From Anaerolineales bacterium (GTDB lineage: Bacteria > Chloroflexota > Anaerolineae > Aggregatilineales > UBA2796): DNA of 64,000 nucleotides. Below, one piece after another: positions 35,239-43,358 of this stretch (positions within the stretch are counted from its first letter, which is position 1; each line of letters begins with the position of its first letter). The position numbers and the translations under genes are program-made. The stretch lies in the NCBI GenBank assembly GCA_015075625.1, contig JABTTZ010000003.1, forward strand, positions 1 to 64,000, read 5' to 3'. The notes under the pieces were generated by a model. It did not search any database and was not told the DNA's origin. It worked only from the letters and a program-made list of their open reading frames with translations.

Positions 35239-35867
35239 GATAGTTTTAAACCGGGGAGAGGGGCGCTTAGCGTCTTGGCGATGAACTGTGTCCGGTGGTG
35301 TTCTGTCGCCCCATAACGGCGCAAGGCGGCAATATGGTCTTTTGTCCCATAGCCGTGATTGCGATCCCACCCATACAGGCTGTGCATCTGATGAAGATCG
35401 GTCATGATCCGATCCCGCGTCACCTTTGCCACAATGGACGCGGCGGCAACAGCCGGGATAGATTCATCGGCGCGGATGCGGTTGATGTGTTTTGCTTTCA
35501 ATGGTGGCGGGAGTTCAAGGCGCAAATTTCCATCGACAAGGTAGTGATCGACGGGGTGAAGGCTTACCCCGACGCGCCCAATAAGACGCTCAAAAGCGGT
35601 TCGATTTGCCCACCCAATGCCATGTGCGTTGATCGCCTCCACACTGATTTCGATGACCTCCACACAAAGGGCAGCCTCATAAATCACGGTGTAGAGCGCC
35701 TCACGCTGTTTCTGGCTCAATTTTTTGGAATCGCGCAGGATTGCCTTGCGAAACTGTTCGGCAAAGTCATAGCCCACCGGAAAAATCACGGCAGCGGCAA
35801 GCAGTGGTCCAGCAAAGGGTCCCCGCCCCGCCTCGTCCAGCCCGCAAATGCGTTCACCTATCAGCAT
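35235..35867 (-). CDS. rnhB: Ribonuclease HII
   Basis: 210 residues from ATG 35867; a GTG at 35900 would add 11. It removes ribonucleotides and RNA primers from DNA-RNA hybrids. Motif ICGLDEAGRGPFAGPL carries two metal-binding acids (Asp-Glu), followed by RDSKKLSQKQRE, VDGNLRLEL and AAASIVAKVTRDRIM with the distal Asp. The C-terminus HRTQFIAKTL is typical. It is translationally coupled to the CDF gene and divergent from a glycosyltransferase 62 bp away. Confidence 0.96.
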   Translation of the reverse strand: MLIGERICGLDEAGRGPFAGPLLAAAVIFPVGYDFAEQFRKAILRDSKKLSQKQREALYTVIYEAALCVEVIEISVEAINAHGIGWANRTAFERLIGRVGVSLHPVDHYLVDGNLRLELPPPLKAKHINRIRADESIPAVAAASIVAKVTRDRIMTDLHQMHSLYGWDRNHGYGTKDHIAALRRYGATEHHRTQFIAKTLSAPLPGLKLS

Positions 35868-35929
35868 AAGGCACGTTCTCGGTATAATGCGCCCGATCAC
35901 TATCCCGTCATTTTAACACAGCAACCCTT

Positions 35930-37027
35930 ATGCCCCGACTCGTCCTTGTCCATGATTGGTTGAATCAAGTTGGCGGTGCGGAAGATGTGCTGACCGAATT
36001 GGTGAGCATGTACCCCAACGCCCCGGTCTATACAAGCCTGTATGATCGGCAGCGAATGCCCTCTGCATGGCGCGAATGGACGATCAAAACGCTGTGGATG
36101 GATCGTCTCCCCGGCATCTATGCCCATCATCAACGGTATTTGCCGCTCTACCCACTGGCGTTTGGCGGCTTACACCTGCACGATTATGAAGTGATCCTCA
36201 GCAATAAGAGTGGGTTTTGTCATGGGGTGCGCGGCGGCAAAAATACGGTTCATGTGTGCTACTGTCTTGCCCCCACACGCTATGTCTGGCAGTTTGATGC
36301 CTATGTCGAACGGGAGCAGTTGGGGAAGGCGACGCGGGCGCTTTTGCGCCCCATCATCCGCGCCCTACGCCGTTGGGATTACGCGGCGGCGCAGCGGGTG
36401 ACGCACTTCCTCGCCATTTCGACTGAGATTCAAGAGCGCATCCAGCGCTACTATGGGCGCTCCTCTACGATCCTTTTTCCGCCGGTGGATACGGAACGGT
36501 TCGCCAGCGCGAACGCCGAGGGAACGGGCGATTATTTCCTCGTCGTCTCTCGTCTGATTCCCTACAAACGCATCGATCTCGCTGTGGAGGCGTGCAGCCG
36601 TTTGGGGGTGCGCTTGTTGGTTGCTGGACGGGGGCGCGATCAGGAACGGTTGGCGGCAATGGCGGGACCAACAGTGGAATTTTTGGGCTATGTGCCGGAT
36701 GCCGACCTTCCCGCGCTCATGGCGGGCTGCAAGGCGTTCCTCTTTCCCGGTTTGGAAGATTTTGGGATCACCCCTGTGCAGGCAAACGCCGCCGGACGCC
36801 CAGTGATCGCCTATCGCGGCGGCGGGACGTTGGATACGGTGATCCCCGGAGAAACGGGGGCGTTTTTCACTGAAACTACGGTTGAATCGCTCATGGGGGC
36901 GATTCAGCACTTCATCCCCTCCGCCTATGATTCCGAAACGTGCCGCACCCACGCCCGCCGTTTTGATCGCACTGTTTTTCGGGAGCAGTTGACGGCGTTT
37001 ATGCGGGAAAAGGCGAATCTCGTTTGA
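35930..37027 (+). CDS. GT4-family glycosyltransferase
   Basis: 365 residues. Two Rossmann-like lobes (GT-B): N-terminal LVLVHDWLNQVGGAEDVL, C-terminal YFLVVSRLIPYKRIDLAVEA, LLVAGRGRD and the donor-binding FPGLEDFGITPVQANAAGRPVIAY with the E-x7-E pattern. It probably adds a sugar to a cell-surface polysaccharide or glycolipid. A TATAAT at 35882-35887 could be its -10 box. It diverges from rnhB and converges on another glycosyltransferase. Confidence 0.9.
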   Translation: MPRLVLVHDWLNQVGGAEDVLTELVSMYPNAPVYTSLYDRQRMPSAWREWTIKTLWMDRLPGIYAHHQRYLPLYPLAFGGLHLHDYEVILSNKSGFCHGVRGGKNTVHVCYCLAPTRYVWQFDAYVEREQLGKATRALLRPIIRALRRWDYAAAQRVTHFLAISTEIQERIQRYYGRSSTILFPPVDTERFASANAEGTGDYFLVVSRLIPYKRIDLAVEACSRLGVRLLVAGRGRDQERLAAMAGPTVEFLGYVPDADLPALMAGCKAFLFPGLEDFGITPVQANAAGRPVIAYRGGGTLDTVIPGETGAFFTETTVESLMGAIQHFIPSAYDSETCRTHARRFDRTVFREQLTAFMREKANLV

Positions 37028-37050
37028 TCTGCCACAGAACGGTATACCCC

Positions 37051-38304
37051 TTAGCGTGACGTTCGGGTGTTTGTCCCCACGACTCTTGCAAAGACGTTTT
37101 GTATGGCGTGTACCATATCCTTCAGCAGAAACTGCTCTGCCACCCGCTGCTGCCCCGCTGCGCCCATCTGCGCCCGAAGATCATCGTCTATCAGCAGGCG
37201 GATGAGCGCCCCTGCCAAATCATCTACGCGAAGCGGATTTACCGTGAAGCCCGTCTCGCCATCCCCCACGATTTCCGGCACACCGCCAAAACAGGAGCCG
37301 ACAACGGGCGTCCCCGCTGCCATGCTCTCCAACGCCATCATCCCCGCACTCTCGAAACAAATGGAAGGCATTACCGTGACATCCGCCATGCCGTAGCCGG
37401 CGGCTAAATCCGCCCCGCCCAACCATCCGCCCCTTAACAGGTGCGCCTTCAGGGTCGGCGCAACAGCGGGCAGCGGCGCATTGGAGAGGACAAGCAAGGT
37501 GACATTCGGGACACGTGCCGCCACAATGTCTAGCGCGGCGAGAAGGGGAGCGACTCCTTTTTCACGGCTTAACCGCCCGCCAAAGAGGATCACACGCCGC
37601 CCCCCCAAGCCGAACTGCGCCCGCAGCCCCTCCACCCGTGCCGGGTCGGGGGTGAATGCTGCCGGATCAATCCCGCTGTAAACGACTTCAAAGGGAGGAA
37701 ACCCATTGACTGCCAACGCGCTGCTCATCGCCTTGCTAACGGCAATTCGCGCTTGCACGTCGCGCTCTAAAATCCGCCGGACACGCCTTGTTCGTAAAGG
37801 GTTATAGCGTCCGCGCATTCGCCGCAGATTGTAGAGAGGCGGCAAACGGTACGCCTTTGGGGTTAGCGGGCGTTCGGCGCATACGTCGGGCGTCACAAAA
37901 TGGGTGAGCTTGCCATAGGCAAAGGGCATCACATCATGGGCGGTAAAGACGACAGGGATACCCATCTCGGCGGCGAGGGTCAACGCTGCATAGGAAAGAT
38001 GATTGTGGATCACATGGGCATTCAGCACATCGGGCTGAATCTCGTGGAGAAGCTTTCGCAATGGGCGAAGAATCAGGGGATTACGCACCATCCGCCATGC
38101 CTGCCAACGTGCGGGGTAAGCCGAATGGAGGTGATAGGTGGGAATTCCCTCTCGTTCAGCCCGAAAAGCCGCCCCTTGTGTCGCCGCGATTACATGAACC
38201 GATTCACCTGCATCGCGCAGCCCACCCGCCAGAGTCCACGCCACGCGCTCGCCGCCGCCGGCGTGTTCGGGGGGAATACGATCACTCAGAAGGACAATCT
38301 TCAT
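37051..38304 (-). CDS. GT4-family glycosyltransferase
   Basis: 417 residues. N-terminal LLSDRIPPEHAGGGERVAW, then VILFGGRLSREKGVAPLLAAL, and the donor-binding block MPSICFESAGMMALESMAAGTPVVGS. The fold is GT-B, likely UDP- or GDP-sugar-dependent, acting on the inner face of the membrane. It is transcribed toward the first glycosyltransferase (24-bp gap), so the two are convergent and not one operon. Confidence 0.9.
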   Translation of the reverse strand: MKIVLLSDRIPPEHAGGGERVAWTLAGGLRDAGESVHVIAATQGAAFRAEREGIPTYHLHSAYPARWQAWRMVRNPLILRPLRKLLHEIQPDVLNAHVIHNHLSYAALTLAAEMGIPVVFTAHDVMPFAYGKLTHFVTPDVCAERPLTPKAYRLPPLYNLRRMRGRYNPLRTRRVRRILERDVQARIAVSKAMSSALAVNGFPPFEVVYSGIDPAAFTPDPARVEGLRAQFGLGGRRVILFGGRLSREKGVAPLLAALDIVAARVPNVTLLVLSNAPLPAVAPTLKAHLLRGGWLGGADLAAGYGMADVTVMPSICFESAGMMALESMAAGTPVVGSCFGGVPEIVGDGETGFTVNPLRVDDLAGALIRLLIDDDLRAQMGAAGQQRVAEQFLLKDMVHAIQNVFARVVGTNTRTSR

Positions 38305-38419
38305 GGCGAGTCCTCTTTGTTGGGCAGTCTTTAGCGTGTGATTGGACTGCCGCTGACGAATTAGGACAAGGCAAAGCCATTGCGCTAGAAAGCCGATTGC
38401 AGCATAATCACAGGTGTTT

Positions 38420-38451
38420 ATTGAGATTCACTGAGATGCATTGAGAATCAC
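38420..38451 (+). repeat. Tandem 10-bp repeats upstream of methyltransferase gene
   Basis: Three head-to-tail units TTGAGATTCA, CTGAGATGCA and TTGAGAATCA (38421-38450) lie 20-50 bp before the ATG at 38470. The 10-bp period puts copies on one face of the helix, as for a regulator binding site. Confidence 0.5.
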
Positions 38452-38469
38452 CAGCGAAACGCATCGATC

Positions 38470-39177
38470 ATGGCACTTTCTCTTGAAAAGCAAGACCATT
38501 ACCGCGAATTGTACCGCGCCCGCACTCCCGGTTGGCGACCCGCCACCGAACGTTATGAAACGGTTATCCGCGATCATCTCCGTCCGGGGCTGCGCGTTTT
38601 GGATGTTGGCTGCGGGCGTGGGGGCGTCTTGGAGCAGCTTGGTGAGCTTGTCGATTATCCAGTGGGGGTTGACCCTGACCTTGCCAGCCTACGGGAACAC
38701 CGTCTTGCGACATTGCCGCGTGCTGCCGCCCTTAGTGATGCCCTTCCCTTTGCTCCAGAAAGTTTTGATATGATTCTCGCCAGTTGGGTGCTTGAACATC
38801 TTGACGATCCCTTGCGCACCTTGAACACCATTCGCCGGACGCTTACCCCCGGCGGCTTGTTCATCTTCCTAACCCCCAATGCCCGCAGCCTTGTAGCGCT
38901 CTTGAATCGCCTGTTTCGCCCGTTCCAAACCATCCTCGTTCCACGTCTCTATGGGCGGGCAGAGGCAGACACCTTCCCCGTCCGGTATCGGGCAAACACT
39001 AAAAGCGCTCTCCAGCATTGGGCGGGGCGGGCGGGCTTGCAGTGTGAACGTCTTTTCTTCATTGCCGACCCATCCTACCTTGCCTTCACACCGTTTCTCT
39101 ATCGGGTGAGCCACGCCCTCGCCCAGTTTACCCCACCTGTTCATATCGTCGGCGTGTTCCGGCGGGAGGCAGCCTGA
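38470..39177 (+). CDS. Class I SAM-dependent methyltransferase
   Basis: 235 residues. The AdoMet-binding motif VLDVGCGRGGVLEQLG (~42-57), an acidic loop GVDPD at the end of strand 2, and DMILASWVLEHLDDP (motif post-III) identify a small-molecule or lipid methyltransferase of the Methyltransf_11 type. The substrate is unknown. Stop TGA is followed 1 bp later by the TPR gene, and PyrK/PyrD-like genes continue downstream, so it is the first gene of a four-gene unit. Confidence 0.9.
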   Translation: MALSLEKQDHYRELYRARTPGWRPATERYETVIRDHLRPGLRVLDVGCGRGGVLEQLGELVDYPVGVDPDLASLREHRLATLPRAAALSDALPFAPESFDMILASWVLEHLDDPLRTLNTIRRTLTPGGLFIFLTPNARSLVALLNRLFRPFQTILVPRLYGRAEADTFPVRYRANTKSALQHWAGRAGLQCERLFFIADPSYLAFTPFLYRVSHALAQFTPPVHIVGVFRREAA

Positions 39178-39178
39178 G

Positions 39179-40222
39179 ATGACGACGATTAATACCCCAC
39201 CGTTGACGGCGCTGCCTCCCCCCATCGAATACACCTATCAAACAGGGCTGACACTCTCCAAATTGGAAGCCATTCGTGCCGACCTCAGCGAACGGCTGAC
39301 AACGATCACCACCCCCTTTGAGATTGCCACCGAATCAGGACGATTAGCAGGTGTTCTTTACGCACTGGGCGAGGCGGCAGGGGCGCTGGCAGCCGTAGAA
39401 ACAGCGCTGCGGGCGGCAGAGGCGGCAAAGGAGACGGCGCTTGGTGGTTACCTTGCTTGTGTGGGTGGCGCAGCCGCCTGTTTTCAAGGGCAGTATCAAC
39501 GGGGGGCAAATTATTTTGAAGAAGCCGAACAAGCCTTCGCCGCCAGCGGAGATAGCATTGGGGAGGCATTTCGCCGCCAAGCCTATGCCCGTGAATATGC
39601 CTCCGATCTAAGGCAGTTTTCCAAGACAACTGAATATCTCACCGTTGCTGTACAGGTACTCCGAGGGCGCGTCCCCCAAACGGTGATTATCGAAAATCTG
39701 CTCACCCAAGCGGCGTGTATGGTGCATCAGAACGAACTGCGCCGCACACGGGAGATTATTCAACAAGCCGAGGCGCTCATGAACGAGCAAAAAGCACACT
39801 GGTTTCGCCCCGAACTTGCTGTCATCAAAGCCGATATTGCTGTTCTAGAGGGAAACACCGAGGATGCCTTGAAACACTGTTACACCGGGTTAGGGGGCAT
39901 TGGCGATAGCGGCGATTTACGGATGCTCTCGCCGCTTTACCTGTTGTTAGGGATCATCCTTGAGCGCGAGAAGAACCGTGAGAGCGATGTGCAAGATGCG
40001 CTAGATAGGGCAATCGCTACGGGGCGTGTCCGGGCGCGGCGGCTGCACCTTGCCCTTGCCCTCCGTCAAATGGGGATGCACATGCGGCGGCTGACGGCAC
40101 GCAATACCGTTCGGGCAAAAGGGAGCGGCTTTCTGTTTGAGGCAGAACGAATGCTAGGCGAAATTCAGCTAAGTGAGCAGTTCCCCACCGCCCCCGCCGC
40201 GCCGCTTCCTCAGATTCTTTGA
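39179..40222 (+). CDS. TPR-like helical-repeat protein
   Basis: 347 residues, almost all alpha-helical. Repeating units of ~35 residues such as GRLAGVLYALGEAAGALAAV, CFQGQYQRGANYFEEAEQAF, LTQAACMVHQNELRRTREII and DIAVLEGNTEDALKH look like tetratricopeptide repeats (about seven). GGAGG stands 9 nt before the ATG. No catalytic motif; a scaffold or regulator for its neighbours is likely. It is in the same unit as the methyltransferase and PyrK-like gene (2-bp gap to the latter). Confidence 0.75.
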   Translation: MTTINTPPLTALPPPIEYTYQTGLTLSKLEAIRADLSERLTTITTPFEIATESGRLAGVLYALGEAAGALAAVETALRAAEAAKETALGGYLACVGGAAACFQGQYQRGANYFEEAEQAFAASGDSIGEAFRRQAYAREYASDLRQFSKTTEYLTVAVQVLRGRVPQTVIIENLLTQAACMVHQNELRRTREIIQQAEALMNEQKAHWFRPELAVIKADIAVLEGNTEDALKHCYTGLGGIGDSGDLRMLSPLYLLLGIILEREKNRESDVQDALDRAIATGRVRARRLHLALALRQMGMHMRRLTARNTVRAKGSGFLFEAERMLGEIQLSEQFPTAPAAPLPQIL

Positions 40223-40224
40223 TC

Positions 40225-40971
40225 ATGAACGAAGCGCAAGCCATCATTGAACGGGTGCGGCGTATCGCCCCTACCCTCCAGCGGTTAGAAGTTGCCACCG
40301 ATAAAACCCATCGGTTGATCGGTGCAGGGCAGCTTTTGCTTGCCCGTCTGACGGATTCCTTCGATCCCTATCTGCGGACGCCATGGCTGCCTATTGGGCG
40401 TGGCTCAAACGGCACCCTGATTATTGAACGTCCTACCCATCACCTTTATGCGCCCGGGCAAATCGTCAGCCTGTTGGGTCCGGTTGGCAAAGCGCTGCCC
40501 ATCGGGGATACCGTGCGGGCGCTGTTGTTGATTGCCTACGAAACAACACCCGCTGCCTTGCTTATGGCGGCAGCGCAGGTCATTGAACGTGGCGGGGCGG
40601 TGGCGCTGGCGCTCATCGGGCGGGCGGCAGCCTACCCCGTCGAGGCGCTACCGCCGGAGATCGAAATCATTCGTGCTGCTGATGATGTGCGCTGGACAGA
40701 GCGAGATCGGATGATCACCTGGGCAGAACAGATCATTGCCGTTGCCCCACCCGTTTACGATCTCCCCGCCTACACACGCCTTTTTGATCATGTGAAACGT
40801 ATTCGGATTGAACCCGCAGCAGACTACCTTTATGGCGTTTTTCATCACGCCATGCCGTGTGGGGTGGGGGCGTGCCAAGCCTGTTTGGTCGGTTTGAAGG
40901 GCGGGCGCGAGGCGCTGGCATGTGTTGATGGTCCTGCCTTTGATCTGACCGATGTCCGGTTGGAGGGGTGA
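40225..40971 (+). CDS. PyrK-like [2Fe-2S] flavoprotein, divergent
   Basis: 248 residues from ATG 40225. A ferredoxin-reductase-like architecture: a beta-barrel (LLLARLTDSFDPYLRTPWLPI), a nucleotide-binding half, and a C-terminal [2Fe-2S] site MPCGVGACQACLVGLK...ALACVDGP with four Cys (C-x4-C-x2-C-x11-C), typical of PyrK, the electron-transfer subunit of dihydroorotate dehydrogenase B. The FAD motif is altered: the usual RRPxS-type box reads RTPWLP, and the GGGIG stretch is replaced by LLIAYETTPAALLMAA, so NAD(P)H or FAD binding is in doubt. It overlaps no gene but starts 2 bp after the TPR gene and is followed 8 bp later by a PyrD-like gene. Confidence 0.8.
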   Translation: MNEAQAIIERVRRIAPTLQRLEVATDKTHRLIGAGQLLLARLTDSFDPYLRTPWLPIGRGSNGTLIIERPTHHLYAPGQIVSLLGPVGKALPIGDTVRALLLIAYETTPAALLMAAAQVIERGGAVALALIGRAAAYPVEALPPEIEIIRAADDVRWTERDRMITWAEQIIAVAPPVYDLPAYTRLFDHVKRIRIEPAADYLYGVFHHAMPCGVGACQACLVGLKGGREALACVDGPAFDLTDVRLEG

Positions 40972-40979
40972 GAAAACCA

Positions 40980-41924
40980 ATGACAATCAGCATTTCCTCA
41001 GGAAAACTAACCCTCGAACTGGCAAGCCCGCTCATTGGTGGGTCAGGGGCGTTCGGGTTTGGGGGAGAATATGCCCACTTGGTCGATCTCGATTTGCTTG
41101 GGGCGGTGGTTACCAACCCGATTTCGCTGAATGCCCGCCGTGCGGCGCATGGCACACGGATCATTCCTCTAGATAGTGGTATTCTCGTTCATACTGGACT
41201 GCCGAACCCAGGCATTTACAAAGCGCAACGCCAGTATGGGGCGCGGTGGAAAAGCAGCCCCGTTCCCGTGATCGTCCACCTGATTGGAACAACCCCGGAC
41301 GAGATAGCCGAATGTGCCACGTTCTTAGACCGTCAGGAGGCAGTGGGGGGTATTGAGTTAGGCTTGCCCGACAGCGCTACCCCACAAGAAGTACGTCGCT
41401 TGGTAACGGCGGCGCGGACGAAAACACAAGTCCCCATTTTGGTTCAACTCCCACTTGGGGGAGGGATTCAGGTGGCGATTGCGGCGGCAGAGGGTGGCGC
41501 AAATGCCCTAGTCGCTGCTGCACCCCCACGCGGAACAGCCCGCGATCCACTCAGTGGGCGCTTTATTGGAGGGCGTCTGTATGGACCCACCGTGAAAGCG
41601 CAAACACTGCGGGCAACAGGGCAAATTGCTGCCCAAATGCAGATACCCATCATTGGGGCAGGGGGTATCCACAGCGCTGATGATGCCCGTGATTTTTTGG
41701 CAGCGGGGGCGGTGGCAGTCCAAATCGATTCCGTTGTGTGGGTGCGCCCAGCATTGGTGGGTATGATCGCCCGTGCGCTCGGTGGTTTGGAGGCAACCCG
41801 TCCCGCCGGAGCGCTCAACGACGAATGGTCAACCGATGAGAGCATAAGCACACCGTCGATGCGTGCCTCCATCTTGCCCTCTGCCCCCTTGCCGCCCGAT
41901 AGCCAGAGCAAGCCCTCAGCGTGA
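40980..41924 (+). CDS. PyrD-like FMN protein lacking DHODH catalytic motifs
   Basis: 314 residues from ATG 40980; GGAGGGG lies ~11 nt upstream. The fold matches class 1B dihydroorotate dehydrogenase: SPLIGGSGAFGFGGEYAHL at the start, VHTGLPNPGIY, FIGGRLYGPTVKA and the FMN-phosphate site GAGGIHSADDARDFLAAGA. But the catalytic Cys motif NxSCPN is replaced by GIELGLPDSATPQ, the substrate Lys of KGIT reads VVTNPIS, the KLPP-type Lys reads VQLPL, and the NT-type Asn reads AAPPRG. It probably binds FMN but does not oxidise dihydroorotate. It is coupled to the PyrK-like gene and is probably the last gene of the unit. Confidence 0.8.
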   Translation: MTISISSGKLTLELASPLIGGSGAFGFGGEYAHLVDLDLLGAVVTNPISLNARRAAHGTRIIPLDSGILVHTGLPNPGIYKAQRQYGARWKSSPVPVIVHLIGTTPDEIAECATFLDRQEAVGGIELGLPDSATPQEVRRLVTAARTKTQVPILVQLPLGGGIQVAIAAAEGGANALVAAAPPRGTARDPLSGRFIGGRLYGPTVKAQTLRATGQIAAQMQIPIIGAGGIHSADDARDFLAAGAVAVQIDSVVWVRPALVGMIARALGGLEATRPAGALNDEWSTDESISTPSMRASILPSAPLPPDSQSKPSA

Positions 41925-41935
41925 GTGGAGTTCAA

Positions 41936-42313
41936 TCATTCCACCCACACTTCAACCCGTTCAGCATCATCGTGGTCGTCATATTCAAAGATTTTGCCGG
42001 TTTGCCCGCTGCGGATCGCCTCTAGCGCCCGTGTAAAATCGACCTCGCTATCGGTGGGAATGAACCGCGCTCCTAGCTTGATCCCAACATTGACAAGACT
42101 CATCGGAACGCTCACATTCACTTTCGTTTTGTTCGTTGCTTTATTCGTGACGCGCACACGCAACCAACGTGGATCGCGCCCTCGATCTTTGTCTTCTGCT
42201 TTCTTCGCCCCAACGTTCAAGGCTTGGAGCAGGCGTGATCCTTCATCGGGGCTGATCTTCCCATCACGGATCATATCGAGGATTTTCATCCGTTCTTCAG
42301 CGGTGGTCATCAT
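41936..42313 (-). CDS. SHOCT-like domain protein (short paralogue 1)
   Basis: 125 residues from ATG 42313 (ATG 42310 possible). Residues ~5-33 form a helical hairpin ERMKILDMIRDGKISPDEGS-RLLQAL, the 'SHOCT-like' module of YvlB/LiaX-type envelope-stress proteins. After a charged linker, the C-terminal ~75 residues (LRVRVTNKATNKTKVNVSVP, then GIKLGARFIP and an acidic DDHDDAERVEVWVE end) match the downstream-facing paralogue at 44813. It is the last gene of the operon, overlapping the GNAT gene by 17 bp and ending 11 bp before the convergent PyrD-like gene. Confidence 0.75.
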   Translation of the reverse strand: MMTTAEERMKILDMIRDGKISPDEGSRLLQALNVGAKKAEDKDRGRDPRWLRVRVTNKATNKTKVNVSVPMSLVNVGIKLGARFIPTDSEVDFTRALEAIRSGQTGKIFEYDDHDDAERVEVWVE

Positions 42314-43352
42314 ATCTTCCTTCCTGTACAGGCATCTCCCAGCGCATTTGCAGCCATGTTTGGCGGCGCTCAAAGCCAAGATCGTCCAAGAGCGCGGTGG
42401 TCACTACGTCATCCGCCGGATGTTCGATGTTAATTGGGGCGCGGTATCCCTCTAGGCGTCGGAGGGCATAGTTCACCAGCGGTGCTTCGTACTGTCCTTG
42501 ATAGCTAGGATGGACAATCAAAGTCAATTTTGCCGCACCGCCAAAGGATGTTAGGCAAGACAAGGAGGCAGCCACACCGCGCCCCGTTGGTTCACGGATG
42601 ATCCAGTGTTCCTCACCCTTTCCGGCAAGATAACGCCCCAAGACATTTCCCAACGACGGGCGAAACACCTCTGGGAGGGTTGGTTGTAACCAGCCCATCC
42701 CGCCGCGCTCGTTGGGACGGACACGCTCTGCAATGGCATACTCGGCTTGCCAATCCCCGCGCCCGCGAAGGGTAATATCGGGCATCTCCATCAATTTAAG
42801 AGGGGGACGAAAGCGATTTGGGCGCTGCCAGCGGATGAATGTCCGTTTGACAGAGAAACCAAGCCGTTCGTAAAGCCTTCGGGCAGCGCCGTTTTCGGCA
42901 TCCACCTGAAGAATGGCGTAATGCCCTTTCAGTTTGCCGATAAGCTCAAGCGAGGCTTTCATAAGCGTTTCAGCAATTCCCTGCCGGCGATAATCAGGGT
43001 GTGTGGCAACATTCGCCACAATATGCCCCTTTCCCATGCTGCGGGGAAGGGCTGCTTTGGAAACAGAGACATTGCCGACCAACACACCACGATCTAGGTA
43101 GACAAAGCCTTGTTCCAACCCCCCCGCCATCCGATCTACGCCTGCCAAGAGCCACAGAAGGGGACCGGATTGACTGATCATCCTCATTTCGCGGACGGCA
43201 GCACGCCCTGCCTCGTCCATCGTCGCCCCAAAACACAGTTCGATCAACTCTGCCACCGCACCGAGATCGCGCCGCAAATTGACGTGGCGCATCCCGGTGA
43301 ATTCGCTGCTTTCCCTTCCCTCACCAACGATAGACGCTGCCACAGGCAACAC
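42297..43352 (-). CDS. GNAT-family N-acetyltransferase
   Basis: 351 residues. The acetyl-CoA motif VATHPDYRRQGIAETLMKAS (Q/R-x-x-G-x-A type) lies in the N-terminal half, followed by GAARRLYERLGF. The C-terminal ~150 residues are less conserved and may be a second, degenerate GNAT domain. GTG 43352 or GTG 43343 are both possible starts; GGAGG lies at 43354-43358. It lies between two SHOCT-like genes of one operon; the acetylated substrate is unknown. Confidence 0.82.
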   Translation of the reverse strand: MLPVAASIVGEGRESSEFTGMRHVNLRRDLGAVAELIELCFGATMDEAGRAAVREMRMISQSGPLLWLLAGVDRMAGGLEQGFVYLDRGVLVGNVSVSKAALPRSMGKGHIVANVATHPDYRRQGIAETLMKASLELIGKLKGHYAILQVDAENGAARRLYERLGFSVKRTFIRWQRPNRFRPPLKLMEMPDITLRGRGDWQAEYAIAERVRPNERGGMGWLQPTLPEVFRPSLGNVLGRYLAGKGEEHWIIREPTGRGVAASLSCLTSFGGAAKLTLIVHPSYQGQYEAPLVNYALRRLEGYRAPINIEHPADDVVTTALLDDLGFERRQTWLQMRWEMPVQEGRYDDHR

Positions 43353-43358
43353 TCCTCC

